Shown piece after piece: positions 1 to 11,940 of a stretch of 64,000 bases of DNA (positions within the stretch are counted from its first letter, which is position 1; each line of letters begins with the position of its first letter). The notes under the pieces are model-generated. The model saw only the letters and a program-made list of their open reading frames with translations. It searched no databases and was not told the DNA's origin. This DNA comes from Chiridota heheva (taxonomy: Eukaryota; Echinodermata; Holothuroidea; Apodida; Chiridotidae): positions 400,001 through 464,000 of the forward strand of contig JAIGNY010001241.1 of assembly GCA_020152595.1 (NCBI GenBank). The letters are read 5' to 3'. The translations under genes were made by a program, and so were the position numbers.

Positions 1-35
1 TCCACATGAATCATCTACATTTTTTTTGTTTACTT

Positions 36-337
36 TAAAGGATTAGTTCAATGGTCCATTTTCATTTTCATGAATCATCTACAGTTTTTAAAAGAAAAGT
101 TTACTCAAAGTCTTTATGCATTTTAAAGAAAGTTTATTTCATTTTTGTACTATTTAAATTATTTTTCTTCAAACTTTCTTCAGGTGGCCTTCCTAGATTC
201 AGTTTTACTACTTTTGTAACCTATCCCATGGCCCCAATATCTCCTAATGGATTTTTGAATGCTTTCTTCACCATTTTGTTTCATATGAAGTCCTCTTTAT
301 CTAAGATAGACTTGCATGACCCCTGAACTGATCCTTT
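36..337. repeat. MITE family 1, deleted copy
   Basis: Begins TTTAAAGGATTAGTTCA and ends GAACTGATCCTTTG, the two termini of the commonest foldback repeat in this window. The left arm is cut short and most of the centre is missing. The retained right arm (about 200-337) has the family's signature words CACCATTTTGTTT and GAAGTCCTCTTT. The open frame across it (51-326) is chance. Confidence 0.75.
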
Positions 338-551
338 GATAATAGCTTTACCTTCTTTTGATGCTGTTTATAGTTCCCCAATACAAGGACGCAGATACAT
401 TTGAATTCCTCTCTAATTTATTTTTGAAATTCCCCAATTCATACTACATATTTGAAGGTCCCTCTATCAATTACCGTGAAATTTTCAGCCCAAATCAGGC
501 TTTATATGATTAGGAAAGTTGTGATGACCTTTTTTCTCTTTCTTCATTTAA

Positions 552-1087
552 TCCTTTAGTCAGTGGTCAAGCATGTGCATCTTATATGAAAGAGGACTTC
601 AAAAGAAACAAAATGCTGAAGAAAGCATTCAAAAATCTTATTTCGTTAAGGAGATATTTAAGTTTAGTGTAGAAGCGACTGAAATCAGACTAGTTGTGAT
701 GTAACAGCCTCAGATTCCTTAAAAGTCTTTATCCATTCTATCATATTTTGTCCTGCGATTTTGTAGCTTAAAAACCATGGGATATGTCAAAAAAGTAGTA
801 AAACTGAATCTAGGAAGGATATTTATAATATATTAAAATTATAAATAATTTAAAGTGAAAAAATCAATATGTTTTCTCTAAAATACATAAAGATTTTAAG
901 GAATCTGAGGCTGTGACATCACAACTAGTCTGATTTCAGTCATTTCTGCAGAAATGATACCAAACTTTAAATTTGAATATCTCCTGAACAAAATAAGATT
1001 TTGCAATGCTTTCTTCACCATTCTCTTTCTTTTGAAGTCCTCTTTCACATAAGATGAACATGCTTGACCACTGAAGTAATCCTTTAA
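552..1087. repeat. MITE family 1, near-full-length foldback copy
   Basis: A palindromic element of about 540 bp. The left arm (CAGTGGTCAAGCATG, then GAAAGAGGACTTCAAAAG) recurs as its reverse complement at the right end (CTTTTGAAGTCCTC, CATGCTTGACCACTG, AATCCTTTAA). Arms are close to 200 bp. The centre holds GATATGTCAAAAAAGTAGTAA and a short AT-rich spacer. It has no coding capacity, as expected of a non-autonomous DNA transposon. Flanks read TTTA/TTAA. Confidence 0.85.
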
Positions 1088-1149
1088 AACTTTTAAGGCA
1101 TCAGGAGTTGCTCTCGAACTGTATAGAAATTTCCCTAATCCCATACTAC

Positions 1150-1515
1150 TTGAAGTTGTTGGGTTGGGTGGTGCTCACCATCATTTGGAGGGGACGTAAA
1201 GCCATCATTCCCGATGGTGGGAGTCTAGTACATGATACAGGAAAAAAGTAGCTCAGTCAGCTGAGTGTACAACAAAGATCCTGAAGGTGCCAGGTTTTAG
1301 TTCAACTGCGATTTAACCAGCAAATTTTGCCACAGATATGCAGAACGATATACGCTGACATCAAGCGCAGAGGTTTGTCTTCTGTATCATACCTTCTCCC
1401 CCACCCGACCTTTGGGAAAAGCGGCCAATGGTTGGGTGGTGTTCACCGTGCTTCGGAGGGGACATAAAGCCGTCAGTCCTGATGGTAGGAGTTTCACCAC
1501 CTGTCTGGTTCTCTG
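1150..1515 (+). repeat. SINE-like composite with tRNA-like middle
   Basis: Two related blocks, near 1160-1232 and 1432-1502, share GGTTGGGTGGTG.TCACC, GGAGGGGAC.TAAAGCC and CCTGATGGT-type words. Between them, TAGCTCAGTCAGCTGAG (about 1250) resembles a Pol III A box and AGTTCAACTGC (about 1308) a weak B box. A tRNA-derived SINE fits, but no cloverleaf or exact ends were established. Confidence 0.5.
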
Positions 1516-1793
1516 AACACTTCTCAAAAAGAGCAGGGTGTTAACTCGATGTTCATCCACTTTCCATCCTGGTCAGGTACACACTGAAAACATGTCATCG
1601 TGACTCATGAGTGCTTTACCTGAAATATGCCCATAAGTAAAATACAAATAAATTTAAAAAAAGAAGCAAGAAAAAAAGAAATACAAATGTATGTAGACGA
1701 AAAAACTAAATTTATAAAACTATATAACCTCTTCACACTAATTGGAGCCTTACCAACAAACTTGGAAGGTTTGCTCAAAATAATACCAACTCG

Positions 1794-2099
1794 AGGATTA
1801 GTTCAGGGGTCAAGCAAGTCTATCTTATATGAAAGAGGACAAAATACCAAGAAAGCATTCAAAAATCTTATTTTGTTAAGGAGATATCCAAATTTAAAGT
1901 TTTGAATCATTCATGTAGAAACGACTGAAAACAGGCTACTTGTGACATCACAGCTTCTGATTCCTTAAAGTCTTTATGTGAGGGTAGGCTTAATGATAAT
2001 TTATCACCTGAAGAAAGTTTTGAGGTAAAATAATTCAAAAAGTCCTCTTTCATATAAGATAAACTTGCTTGACCACTGAACTAGTCCTTTAAAATAATA
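1794..2099. repeat. MITE family 1, internally deleted copy
   Basis: The left arm GAGGATTAGTTCAGGGGTCAA is followed by the family interior to about 1975. A deletion then leads to the right arm, which ends CCACTGAACTAGTCCTTTAAA. The two arms face each other as inverted repeats. Confidence 0.75.
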
Positions 2100-2908
2100 T
2101 ATTAGGGTATCACCCTAACCCAGTTGGAAAAGTCACAGTGACGTGGGCAGGCAGTTTTTATATTTTACCCAAGCCAATTTATTTCGGGCAATTTGTAGCG
2201 TTCCGAATCAGGTCAACCACATCAGGCGTGATAAATATTCAAAACTATCGGAAGCAATCGTTCATATTTCAGTGAAAAGTAAAGAGAAAGTACGGACCCT
2301 GAATGACTGATCTGGGATTCTCTCAAAACTGATACGTGCGAGGGTAATAAGCTAATGATATATTTTAAAGGGGCCTAAACTTTATAATATCTTACTATTG
2401 TATAGCATGAATACTTACATGCACTAATATGCATCAATTCCCTCTTCAGAATGTAGAAATGTCTCAGTGAAAAAAAAAATGCAAACAAGCTAAAAAAGAC
2501 TAAATGTTCATTGGACTTTCTGGAACAATGACATTGAACACTCCCTTGAACACTAGTATAGGTACATACGCCACATAATACCAGCAAAACTATTTTATTT
2601 TCCACCTCAATTGCAACACCAACTTTCCTGACAAATCACAAATTAAAAATAATGTCCAATCCAATAAGACATCCATTATAACCCGTTCCAAATGAATTCA
2701 TAACTTCAATCTGAGTAAAATCCTAAAGTACTGTACACTGAAATTACACAACTACTTAATCCTGTTCATATCAAAAAACAACTTCACCACATCATTACAC
2801 CTATTCAATAGCCTCCAGCGAAAAAAAAATATTGCTATACCTAAAGTCTGTACCCGATTATATGAGCTGGGAGCATGTCATTCGTCAGTCAACTGAGCCA
2901 ACTTCATA
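2100..2908. other. Unassigned DNA, possible 3' UTR with poly(A) signal
   Basis: No repeat family recognised. If the minus-strand exon at 2909-3022 is terminal, this stretch would hold its 3' UTR. A minus-strand AATAAA lies near 2591-2596 (plus TTTATT), about 315 bases past the stop codon. The remainder (2100-2560) shows nothing I can name. Confidence 0.3.
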
Positions 2909-3022
2909 TCACATCTGACCTTCTTTCAACATTGTAACTCCCTGATCAGGCATGGTACACACTCTATGTACAACATCACCTGTTAAACCTCTGGCTACCT
3001 CAAGCAAAATTAAATTTGATAG
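2909..3022 (-). CDS. Candidate terminal coding exon, unknown protein
   Basis: Read on the minus strand, a good 3' splice site (pyrimidine-rich CTGTCTTTTCAG) ends at 3023. The next 114 bases are open in phase 0 for 37 codons and end in TGA at 2909-2911. The peptide starts LSNLILLEVARGLTG and ends MPDQGVTMLKEGQM; its composition looks like real protein rather than AT-rich noise. A possible AATAAA lies about 315 bases downstream. I do not recognise the family. Other minus-strand exon candidates lie at 23.0, 38.2 and 54.2 kb, so this could be the last exon of a large gene, but phase continuity to a specific upstream exon is not established. A 37-codon open frame alone is not significant; the splice site, stop and poly(A) arrangement raise the call. 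Confidence 0.4.
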   Translation of the reverse strand, partial: LSNLILLEVARGLTGDVVHRVCTMPDQGVTMLKEGQM

Positions 3023-3365
3023 CTGAAAAGACAGAATCTGTAAAAGCATGCAGGGGTTTTTGGAGAAGGAAACTGGCTTGTTTAAACAATATTTATTTCA
3101 TAAAAGGTCAGATATATCAGGGAACAGCTCCCTAGACATAATGATAAGGGTTCTGTTCCAATATCATATTTTTACTAACAACTAAATCTTAGCCGGATGA
3201 GATTGAATTATAGTGTTTTTCTTTCTTTTTTTCTGACTGACAATGGCATATATTTTCATGAAGCTCGCTCAATTATAGTGTTGTTATTATTTTCAGACTA
3301 AGGATTGATAAAAATATTTTCATTAAGCTCGCTCATAAACGATGATACATCACTATATATCTATT

Positions 3366-4020
3366 CAGGGCTGCAATGTGTCTCATGATCAGCAAGGAGT
3401 GGGGAGGGGAAGGGGATAGGATGGGAGGGGGAGGGAATGGAAGGGGAGGTGATGGAAGGGGAGGGGATGGGAGGGGAATGGAATGGGAGGGAGGGGATAG
3501 AAGGGAGGGGAGGGGAGGGGAATGGGATGGGAGGGGAATGGGATGGGAGGGGATGGGAAGGGAGGGGTGGGTAGCGGCAAACGTATCATTGAATGAAACA
3601 TTACGTCAGGGCTGCGATGTGTCTCATGATCAGCAAGGAGTGGGGAGAGGAGAGGGGGTGGGGTTGGGAAGGAAAACACATGAAAAAGGTCATGGATATG
3701 ATTCAAGGAGAATGCAGCAGCCCAGTAGTTAGGTACATGTCTCATCAAGGAATTGCCACATATAGAAACGTTTGCGGCAAAACGTCTCATTAAATGAAAC
3801 ATTATATCAGGGCTGCAATGTGTCTCACGATCACCAAGGAGTAGAAAGAAGAAGGGAGGGGGAGGGGGGATGGGAGGGATGGGAGGGAAAACTCATGAAA
3901 AAGGTCATGGATATGATTGAAGGGGAATGCAGCAGCCCAGTGGTTAAGTACGCGTCTCATCAGGGAGTTGCCACACATGGAAACGTTTTCGGCAAAATGT
4001 CACATTAAATGAAACACTAC
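3366..4020 (+). repeat. Purine-rich tandem repeat, three units of about 0.2 kb
   Basis: Units start at about 3366, 3606 and 3808 with CAGGGCTGC.ATGTGTCTCA. Each continues through an agg/gga purine tract and then (units 2-3) CATGAAAAAGGTCATGGATATG, GCAGCAGCCCAGT and ATGAAACATTA. The first unit's tract (3400-3570) is almost pure G/A, built from GGGGA, GGGAT and GGAAT words. Frames read through it on both strands are compositional artefacts. Confidence 0.8.
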
Positions 4021-5479
4021 GTCATCATGTTAATGACATCATTTGACAATTCTTGTAAACAAGAAAGCGCCTGGTATGTTCCTTTATCGCATGAGTGTTA
4101 CAATGTTACCAAACTTTTTTGCTCAAATTTGTGGGCCAAGGGGTACAGACAAAAAAATGGTACTCATTAATGAAACAGTAACTTCTATAATGGCCCATTG
4201 AGAATAAGAATTTTTCTAAAAATGATTTGGTTGAAATAAAATCGCACTCACGCATACAGTTTAGTTTATACCATTTAATGGCTTTAGTTTTGGCTAGGCC
4301 TAGCCTTAACCTACCCTAGCTAAAACTTAAAGCATTCAGGATAGGCCTGATAATAACAAACTATATATACGAGTTTGGGAATTTAATATTATATGAAATT
4401 CGCGGGGGAATTTTTTAGGATGTTTAAATTATCACTAAGATTTTACAGAGATTTGACACTAGAATCGTATAAAAACTTTTTTTTTTTTTTTTCCCCCACA
4501 ATTTTACCACCCGGTTACATGAGCACATTTTAGGGCATCTGTCATGTCCGTAAGTAGATGATATAAGAAAAAAACAATATTCCGTAGCTAGCATCGCTAA
4601 TTTTAACAACCCAGTGTACACATAACAAATGTCCCATAGTAAATACATGTGAACAGTGGGTATGTGACTAATAACTAGTTATCATGAGTACTAGCCAACT
4701 AGATATTCCTCTGGATTTCATAATCATGCCTACATCACTTCCAGCTAAAATTTCAAACCAGGGCAAACCCGCCTTTATAGTCACATAGCCCTTTATAGTT
4801 CAACTCCATACCTCTTTTTTTAGAGTTTTAAGTTTAACTTTATGTTTAAGCCTTGGACTCTGCAGCCTAGGCCTAATGTTAAGGAATTAGCCTAGGCATA
4901 ACGTAGTGCCCTTGTACTTAATAGCCAGGCCAGGTGTAGGAAATATTTCACAAATTATTAAATACATACCTGAAACATTTCTGTCATCAAAAACTAACAT
5001 TTTTAAAAACAAGAATTTATCTTAGACAAGTACAAGTCATCAAAAAGAAATGTAGATTGCCACTTTTAACAAGTAAAACTGTTACAGCAACAGACACTCT
5101 GATATTGACAGTGCACATTTAGCGAATGCAGTCAATGCAACAGAAATAATGCAACATGCCAAAGCGTACAAAGGTCGGCTCCACCTTTCTCAATAATTTC
5201 TTTTAATCTCATTGATTTTTTTTATTCAAATAGCTCTTCTGATCGTTAACTATTACCCAATCAAGACAAATTTTATATCAATAGAAGGCGGAGTTATTAA
5301 TCTACAAGAAACAAATGGGGAACAAGATACCACACGAAACCTAAAGGCAGTAAATGTCATTATAGTGCAACGGCACGCCAACAAATGCATATGCAAGATG
5401 TATTCTCATTGAAAGGCAACAGCATTTTTGTCAAAAACAGCGCTTCTTCTGACTAAATAAAATATTATTTTCTTTTCAA

Positions 5480-5481
<2 letters not shown>
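4021..5481. other. No gene recognised
   Basis: AT-rich unique-looking sequence without a recognisable family. A 24-bp segment at 4966-4989 (minus strand) is bounded by TTAG and GTATGT, but it is too short to call. The plus frame at 5212-5412 has no supporting features. Confidence 0.3.

Positions 5482-5518
<37 letters not shown>
5482..5518 (+). repeat. Poly(T) tract
   Basis: An uninterrupted run of about 37 T, equivalent to poly(A) on the minus strand. It may be the tail of a minus-strand retroposon. The SINE-like unit at 5625 lies on its right, but the direct connection is unproved. Confidence 0.8.
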
Positions 5519-5522
<4 letters not shown>

Positions 5523-5624
5523 GAAATCACTGTAAATGTACTGGGGCACATACCAGTAGAAGCTTTCTCTTTAAAGTTATTGCATAAAACTTGAGGATTT
5601 CTGGGTTTTAAACTAGGAAACATG

Positions 5625-5935
5625 TGATGAGGCTCAGTGTACAGCTGAATGAGACAACGCTACCATATGTGCTCCCTGGTTCCATTCTACCTCTATGCTT
5701 TTACTCAAAAGGTACCGAGATCGAATCTCAACCGAAGTGCTGCGCTGTGTCCTTGAGCAAAACGCTTTATCCAATTAGCTCCAGTTCACTCAGATGTGAT
5801 ATGAGTACCAGTTTGGCGGGGGAGTTAACCTGTGATGGACTGGTGTCCCATCCAGGAGTCAAGTACTAGCTATCATCCACACCATAGAAACTGTTAAGCA
5901 TTGAGCTCTATAAAGCCTGGAGGCTTTAGGGGATT
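5625..5935 (+). repeat. SINE-like interspersed repeat
   Basis: Contains GAGATCGAATCTC (a B-box-like word), CTGCGCTGTGTCCTTGAGCAA and GGGGAGTTAACCTGTGATGG. The last two recur diverged at 23.8-23.9 kb, showing a dispersed family. No reliable A box or tail was found, so the SINE assignment is tentative. Confidence 0.5.
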
Positions 5936-6469
5936 TAACTTTTATGATCAAAGGGTTCTGCACTAATATTGCACATTTTTGACAACCAATTTCTCTAAAA
6001 CTTGGCAGAATGAAAATGAACTATACAGGATTTTTTTTTAATTTTTTTGCTGAAGAGGAATTAAAAAAATATTTCCATAGTCACATACAGTATAAATGAT
6101 GATATATCACTGTATCATTATCTCCAAGAGTTACAGATGAGAGGGGTGGAAGGGGACACACACATCAATTTTGGTTCAGGCAGGAAGTTTGAGCTTTTGC
6201 AGTGGGTTGAATTGTGCAACAAGGGCAAAATAGTAATAATGATGACCAGTTTGTTTGGCTTTTAGACAAATGGTAATAGCTGTAGATGCATTACTTGAGG
6301 AAATTAATTTTGGATGAGGGGGTAGAGGAATATGAGCATTTTGACCTTCCAACAAAATTATTGAAGGCCTAAAATGTGGAATACCAATTACTCACAAAAA
6401 ATAAATATAAGCTGTATGTTGATCAATTTTCAACCAATTTAGACAAAAAATATATGTACAGTACATGTT

Positions 6470-7765
6470 TTAAAAGATCTTAAAACAACCAGACATCACA
6501 AACGATACACATCTCCTCACCACTAAAAACATGCTTTTCAGCCTCTGTCATACCTGCCATCCTACCCTCTGTTCCACATATCATACCATGCTACTCCCTC
6601 CCTACAGGAAATCATACATGAAATCCAGACACCATTCCACAACATGACCCATATGCCACCACACCTGCAATCAAGATGACATCCCACCATATGCCTTGCC
6701 ACCCTGTCCTGTATACCATGCCACCCTGTCCCATATACCACGCCACCCTGTCCCACATGCCATCCCTCCCTGTCCCATATACCATGCCACCCTGTCCCAC
6801 ATCCCATCCCTCCTTGTACCATCCTAACCTGTCCCACATCCCATCCCTCCTTGTACCATCCTAACCTGTCCCACATGCCATCCTTCCATGTACCACATGC
6901 CATCCCACCCTGTCCTACATGTCATTACACTCTGTCCCCCATGCCATCCCACCTTGTCCCACATGCCATCCCAGCCTGTGATAAATGCCATGACACTACC
7001 TTATTTCACATGTCAACCCACCCTGTCCCACATGCTATCCCACCCTGTCCTATATGCCATGACATCCTGTCCCACATGCCATGGTATCATTCCACACACC
7101 ACCCTGTCCCACATGCCATCCCACCCTGTCCCACATTTCATCTCATCCCATTCCCCATGCCATCCCACCTTCATCCTAATTCCTACATCTACCAATCATT
7201 CTACCATTTTCCACCCAACATCCTTTCCTCTCACTCCCATTCCCTCACTTCTATCAACTCAACATGTCCCATTCACCTACCGTCCCCCTTCACCTGCCAT
7301 CCCCAGTTCATCTACAATCCTCCATTCACCTGCCATCCTCTATTCCCCAACATGCCCCATCACCATAACACCACCCTGTCCCACATACCATCCCACCCTG
7401 TCCCACATTTCATCTCATCCCATTTCCCATGCCATCCCACCACCCTGTCCCACATGCCATCCACCCTGTCCCACATTTCATCTCATCCCGTTCCCCATGC
7501 CATCCCACCTTCATCCTAATTCCTACATCTACCAATCATTCTACCATCTTCCACCCAACATTCTTTCCTTTCACTCCCATTCCCTCATATCCCATTCACC
7601 TACCGTCCCCCTTCACCTGCCATCCCCATTCACCTAACATCCCCATTCACCTACCATCATCCATTCACCTACTAGCCCAACCCACTTTTTGCCATCCACT
7701 TATCTACCAAATATACTCTTAACCAACTCATCATTCTAACCTTCACTATAACCTTAACTCTCCAT
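6470..7765 (+). mobile_element. Diverged third copy of the Helitron-like family, with 22-bp array
   Basis: 6510-6700 matches the left-centre of the elements at 17.3 and 31.9 kb (CATGACCCA.ATGCCA, then TCCAGATGACATCCCACCA-like words). About 6700-7150 is an array of a 22-bp unit (CATGCCATCCCACCCTGTCCCA and variants). The right flank resumes homology (CATCCTAATTCCT, CTACATCTACC). A block of about 150 bp is duplicated 340 bp apart (around 7125-7280 and 7465-7620). The termini are not visible. Overlapping frames with repeated HAIPPCPTC-type residues are translations of the repeat. Confidence 0.6.
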
Positions 7766-7924
7766 TGCACTACAGCCCCCTCCCCCAACTTAAATCTGAT
7801 GCTTCCAACAAAAACATGCTCAACTTTTTTCCCCTTATAAACCAGATAGAGTTGATCTTTCTACCAAATCAGAATACAAATTCAATACAGATTAATTTGC
7901 AGATTATTATAAGTCTATTACAGT

Positions 7925-8116
7925 ATGTCCACTCTATTCAAGCAAAGGCACATTGTTTTTTTGCTATTCATTCGCAGACACTTCATTATAAATTCCATTC
8001 AGTCGTCAGATCTATTATTCAAACTTTACTTTTTTCATCCCAGAACAAATTCTTTAAGTGCTGCTATTCAAGTCTGGAATGCATTTGTTCTCCTTTATGT
8101 AAAAATCTTATCATAA
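7925..8116 (+). pseudogene. Possible LINE ORF2 C-terminal scrap
   Basis: The plus frame contains RTNSLSAAIQVWNAF, resembling the SFFPRTIRLWNSLP-type C-terminal motif common in CR1/L2/Jockey-like LINE polymerases. Nothing else of the enzyme is recognisable and no 3' tail is defined. It may be coincidence. Confidence 0.25.
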
Positions 8117-8129
8117 AATACTTGGAATT

Positions 8130-9870
8130 CCTTTCCTAGGGCAGCAATCTTTTGTTCCCTGGCTGGACAGTTGAATGAGGCCAGACGGACAAACAGACAA
8201 ACGATAACGATGATACATGTATATCCCCTCTTCACCAACTTCGTTGACAAGGGGCTAAACAAGCCAATGCTACCTTTACTCATAACTGTAACACTAGGTT
8301 AAAGTAACTCTAGGCTACACACTCTCAAGAAAACTTATCTGCTTTTGGTTTATCAGAACCAGATGGCAAAATGCTTGAGGAAAACCTTGTGTGTCAATAA
8401 TTTGTAACATGTAAGACACCAGAAACACTTATATGAACCTTTGCGGTATTTCCACACCTCCTTCTGACTTGAAATCAAATCAAATTGTCAATTTCGTGAA
8501 AGACCTACCAACCTTTTTCCGAAATCTATAGATTAACCCAATTCTTAACAGATCAAGAAAACAGAAAATACACTCCCAGTAGATTAAATTCGATATTCTT
8601 TCAAAGCAGGTTGTGTCTTAATTTAAAAGTTATTGATAGTTACACACTTTCATTGGGTAGGCAGAACTTCTCTAGCGAGCTAGTGACAAAGGGTGATAAC
8701 ATTACTCAGTAAGTTTTTAGATCTATTGACTCAGTCCTATATATCGTGAAAATCCCAAAAAATCTTCTTAGAATCAGTTAAATTTAGGTTTGCAACAAAC
8801 TCATACTGCATTTTTTAATTGTGGGCAAAGCTTGCAAGAAAATTATGCAAATTTGTGGTATCATCATTTGTGTAGCTCTCCTTTTAATTAGTACATCCAT
8901 TTCCTATAAATCTTCTGTTACAATTATACTTATGGAAAGCAACTGACTTTGACAAAGATTATTTGTAATTAAACCACACCCACAATTCACAATTGATTCG
9001 CAAGTCCTTGAGTGAATTTAACTGGATCCTTAGAAGATTGCAATGCATCGAGTTATCTTTGAACGGGCTGAGTAATCCAAGTAATCCAACAGGGAGATTC
9101 AAGGTAAATATTGCTGATACTTTGGCTGGGAGCCAGGGGGCTGCCAAGGGCCCCAGATCATGGTCTAGGGACAAAAACCAGGTGGGGGGTCTGGGGGAAG
9201 AAGCTCCCAGCTGCAGAGAGATTTGGAGTTTCAAATTTAGGTTTTTAGACCAAGATTTTATATCAATGCAATCACAATAACCTTGACTAAAATCCGTTTT
9301 AGTCGGACAACCTCAAGTGCGTCCAATGGTGGGTGGGTCTATGCCTGTCCCATGGGGGTTGGGGGTAGGCAAGGCTGGAAATATACAACAACAAAAAAGG
9401 TCACTTACCAATCATTTAAATAACTTGGTGAGATTGAATTAAGTGTGGGGAGTACCACAGCATATTATAATATTTCTACTCACCACAATTTGTTTTGCTC
9501 TATGGCAAGCATGCGAGTGTTTTTTCCAACCCTGAGTCAGGGGGAAGGGGGGTTGGTTGGAAATTTTCCTCAGACCCTCCACTGGTGCCACCATTGAACA
9601 GGACTGACTTTTAAGTCTTCAGTTTATGAATTTGAAGAAAGCTAAAAATGCATAGAGTACAGGCTCTATACGCAAATTAAAAGGTAATACATTCCGCATT
9701 TATTAACAAAAATTGAACTTCGATCAGTCAGTCATAATAGCTCCTTAAGCGACCAAACATAAAGTGAAGACTTTTGTATTCAAAACATAAAGCTCTTGCT
9801 ATTTACCAATTTAACAACAAAACTTTGCAGGTGACCATAAACTTTTAATTATATGCAAAATTAATAATCA
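8130..9870. other. No gene recognised
   Basis: AT-rich with a GC-richer patch at 9120-9400. The plus frame from 8993 (CGCAAGTCCTTGAG onward) reaches AAG/GTAAATATTG at about 9103, a possible donor, but no acceptor, start codon or family supports an exon. Confidence 0.25.
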
Positions 9871-10004
9871 ATCGATCATTGATAAAGGGTAAAAATTATC
9901 ATAAAAAGTTTGCTGAAAGATACTTAGTAGGCAGAGTGTCACTTCAATATGTCGAAACAAATATAACTTCTTTCAACAGGGATAGGTTACTTTACAGAGG
10001 AATT

Positions 10005-10115
10005 TCATCACGTGACTCTAACTCCTCTGGAAGCCATTTTGCAAGGCAGCTGCAAGGCAGCTGCAAGGCAGCGGCGTCGTTGCGTTTCACGTGTCTGCAC
10101 ACGGCCCAGTCACAT
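10005..10115. promoter_or_regulatory. E-box cluster with small CpG-rich patch
   Basis: Two CACGTG E-boxes (TCACGTGA near 10010; TTCACGTGTC near 10088) flank three tandem copies of CAAGGCAGCTG and a GGCGTCGTTGCG patch in otherwise AT-rich DNA. GCCATTTTG (minus CAAAATGGC) is YY1-like. On the minus strand ATGGCTTCC opens a frame of only nine codons. Promoter function is inference. Confidence 0.3.
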
Positions 10116-10734
10116 CACAACAAAAATACTACATGCTAACCTACCAGTACCAGTGCAGCAAATTTTACTAATTGTAATTTTGTTCACTTCCGATTTTACT
10201 TCATATTTTTCTTCAGTTTGATATATTCACCAGGTATACGAAGAGTAACTTTTACGTTAACGCCAGCTGATTGTTCGTTATACTCAGACAAAGCCTACAT
10301 ATGGCCTAACCTGATATAAAGTGCTTGCTGCAAATCCTAGTGTGAACCGTATGTTGAAAGTCGTCGCGTTGTACACCAGAAACCCACTGTGAACGTCAAA
10401 CAACATCAGACGGAAATCAAGAAAATGTCTTTTTATTCCCCTGCACACATATATAGTGCAACCAATGCACAACAATATTCCAGCATAATTATCTTACAAA
10501 TATAATCTGATATAACATGCAAAGATGTGTAAGTCTAATTAAGTGTATAGCAGATGACAGTGTTTTTTCCCGAGAAAAAATGGTGATGTAAAACAAGATC
10601 ATGTGACCTCATGACCTCAGCTGTAACACCCTTATATCCCTACTTTTGATGTTTTTGTGGTAACTTGCATAGCAGTGTGTGTTCAGTTCATTCCATATTC
10701 CTTTGGGCCCACACAACAAGACAGGGGTCGAATT

Positions 10735-11415
10735 TGCCACTGTTCCACTGTTCGGAGACCAGTGCTTTTTATGCAGGAACAGTGAATTTTCAAAAGTCAC
10801 TGTTCCAGTGGAATTGTGTTATTTTTACAAGCATCAGTGATCAATAACTTGATTTCTAATGCAACAAAAAAAAAAAGGTCAAACAAGATTATCATAAAAA
10901 GAATTTCTTCCAGAAAGAAAAAAAGTTTCTCCCATCTTGCCTGCAATAGCCAGCACAATTAATAATATATACAACACACATACTGTATGCAAGGCTGCTT
11001 GCTGTATGCAACTGGAAGATACAACATGTACTGTACATATAACAAACAATAATTAATAACAAACATACATATTTCCACATATTGACCAATAAAGTAGTTG
11101 TAAATTCAGCCCATTTTGAAGAAAGGAATTTATCCTATTATCAGCAAAAGTTGGAACAGTGAAATCTGATCCAAAACAGTGTTATTTGAGAAAGTACTGG
11201 TCATGGAACAGTGGCAAAAAAAAACAAAGAATAAAAAAGTTAGAACAGTGAAATCTGACCCAAAACAGTGTTATTTAAGAAAGTACTGTTCGTGGAACAG
11301 TGGCAAAAAAAAAAAAAAAAAAAAAAAGGTGCAGCAGTGAAATCTGATCCTGGAACAGTGATATTTCAGAAAATACTGTTCGTGGAACAGTGGCAATTTT
11401 TTTTTAACTCAAACC
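10735..11415 (+). repeat. GAACAGTG interspersed/tandem repeat
   Basis: TGGAACAGTGGCAA and AACAGTGAAATCTGAT words recur at 11150-11400 in units of about 85-115 bp, separated by A-runs, and once at 10735-10800. 10875-11100 (GTCAAACAAGATTATC, AAAAGAATTTCTTC) matches 42880-43080, so the whole block is a dispersed family. Confidence 0.7.
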
Positions 11416-11940
11416 CTGCAAGAGACATAAATCTGTCAGCAAACAATACGTGATGAGTTGAGTTGGATTAATATAACAAGTGGGATTGAAAAGGCAGAAA
11501 ATATCAGGTGTATTTATTAGTTTGGACCAAGGGTAGACCAGCAATTAAAAACTATACAGTTACACTGGCTGGCCGTTTGTATAAGCATGGAGATACTATG
11601 ACATTGTTTAGCGTTCAACATCTCCACTGTTAAAGATCTTACAGTAGGTTCGTTATTATTTGAGAAATATTCAGCTGTTCTCAGTCGAAAGCTGAGAATG
11701 TCTGTTTTGCTTAGTCTAAGGAATTTTAAAATAACATGGGTCTAATTTTTGATACTCATGTTGACCATTGGAAAAGTATGAATGTATTCATCAGAAATAG
11801 TTCTGAATAATTTGAACATTCACATCAAAGGTTTTCAGTACCATCAAATGCAAGAAAAGTGTGTTTCAATATATTCTTAAAACTCAAGAAAAATACACCC
11901 TCACTGAGACTTTTTGGCCACCAGCTCCTTTAAATGTGAC

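Noticed and set aside
1250-1320. Intact tRNA gene
   Set aside because: Only A- and B-box-like words; no acceptor stem or cloverleaf could be folded. Treated as a SINE relic.
3376-3732. Gly/Arg-rich protein
   Set aside because: Purine-tract translation, present on both strands.
4966-4989. Micro-exon FLMTEMFQ on the minus strand, or a first exon starting MLVFDDRNVS
   Set aside because: The donor GTATGT is good, but the acceptor is an isolated TTAG, the segment is 24 bp, and there is no link to neighbours.
6562-7722. His/Pro/Cys-rich proteins on both strands
   Set aside because: Readings of the 22-bp minisatellite of the Helitron-like family.
10284-10475. Small Cys-rich minus-strand protein
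   Set aside because: A 63-codon frame with no signal, splice or repeat support; consistent with chance.
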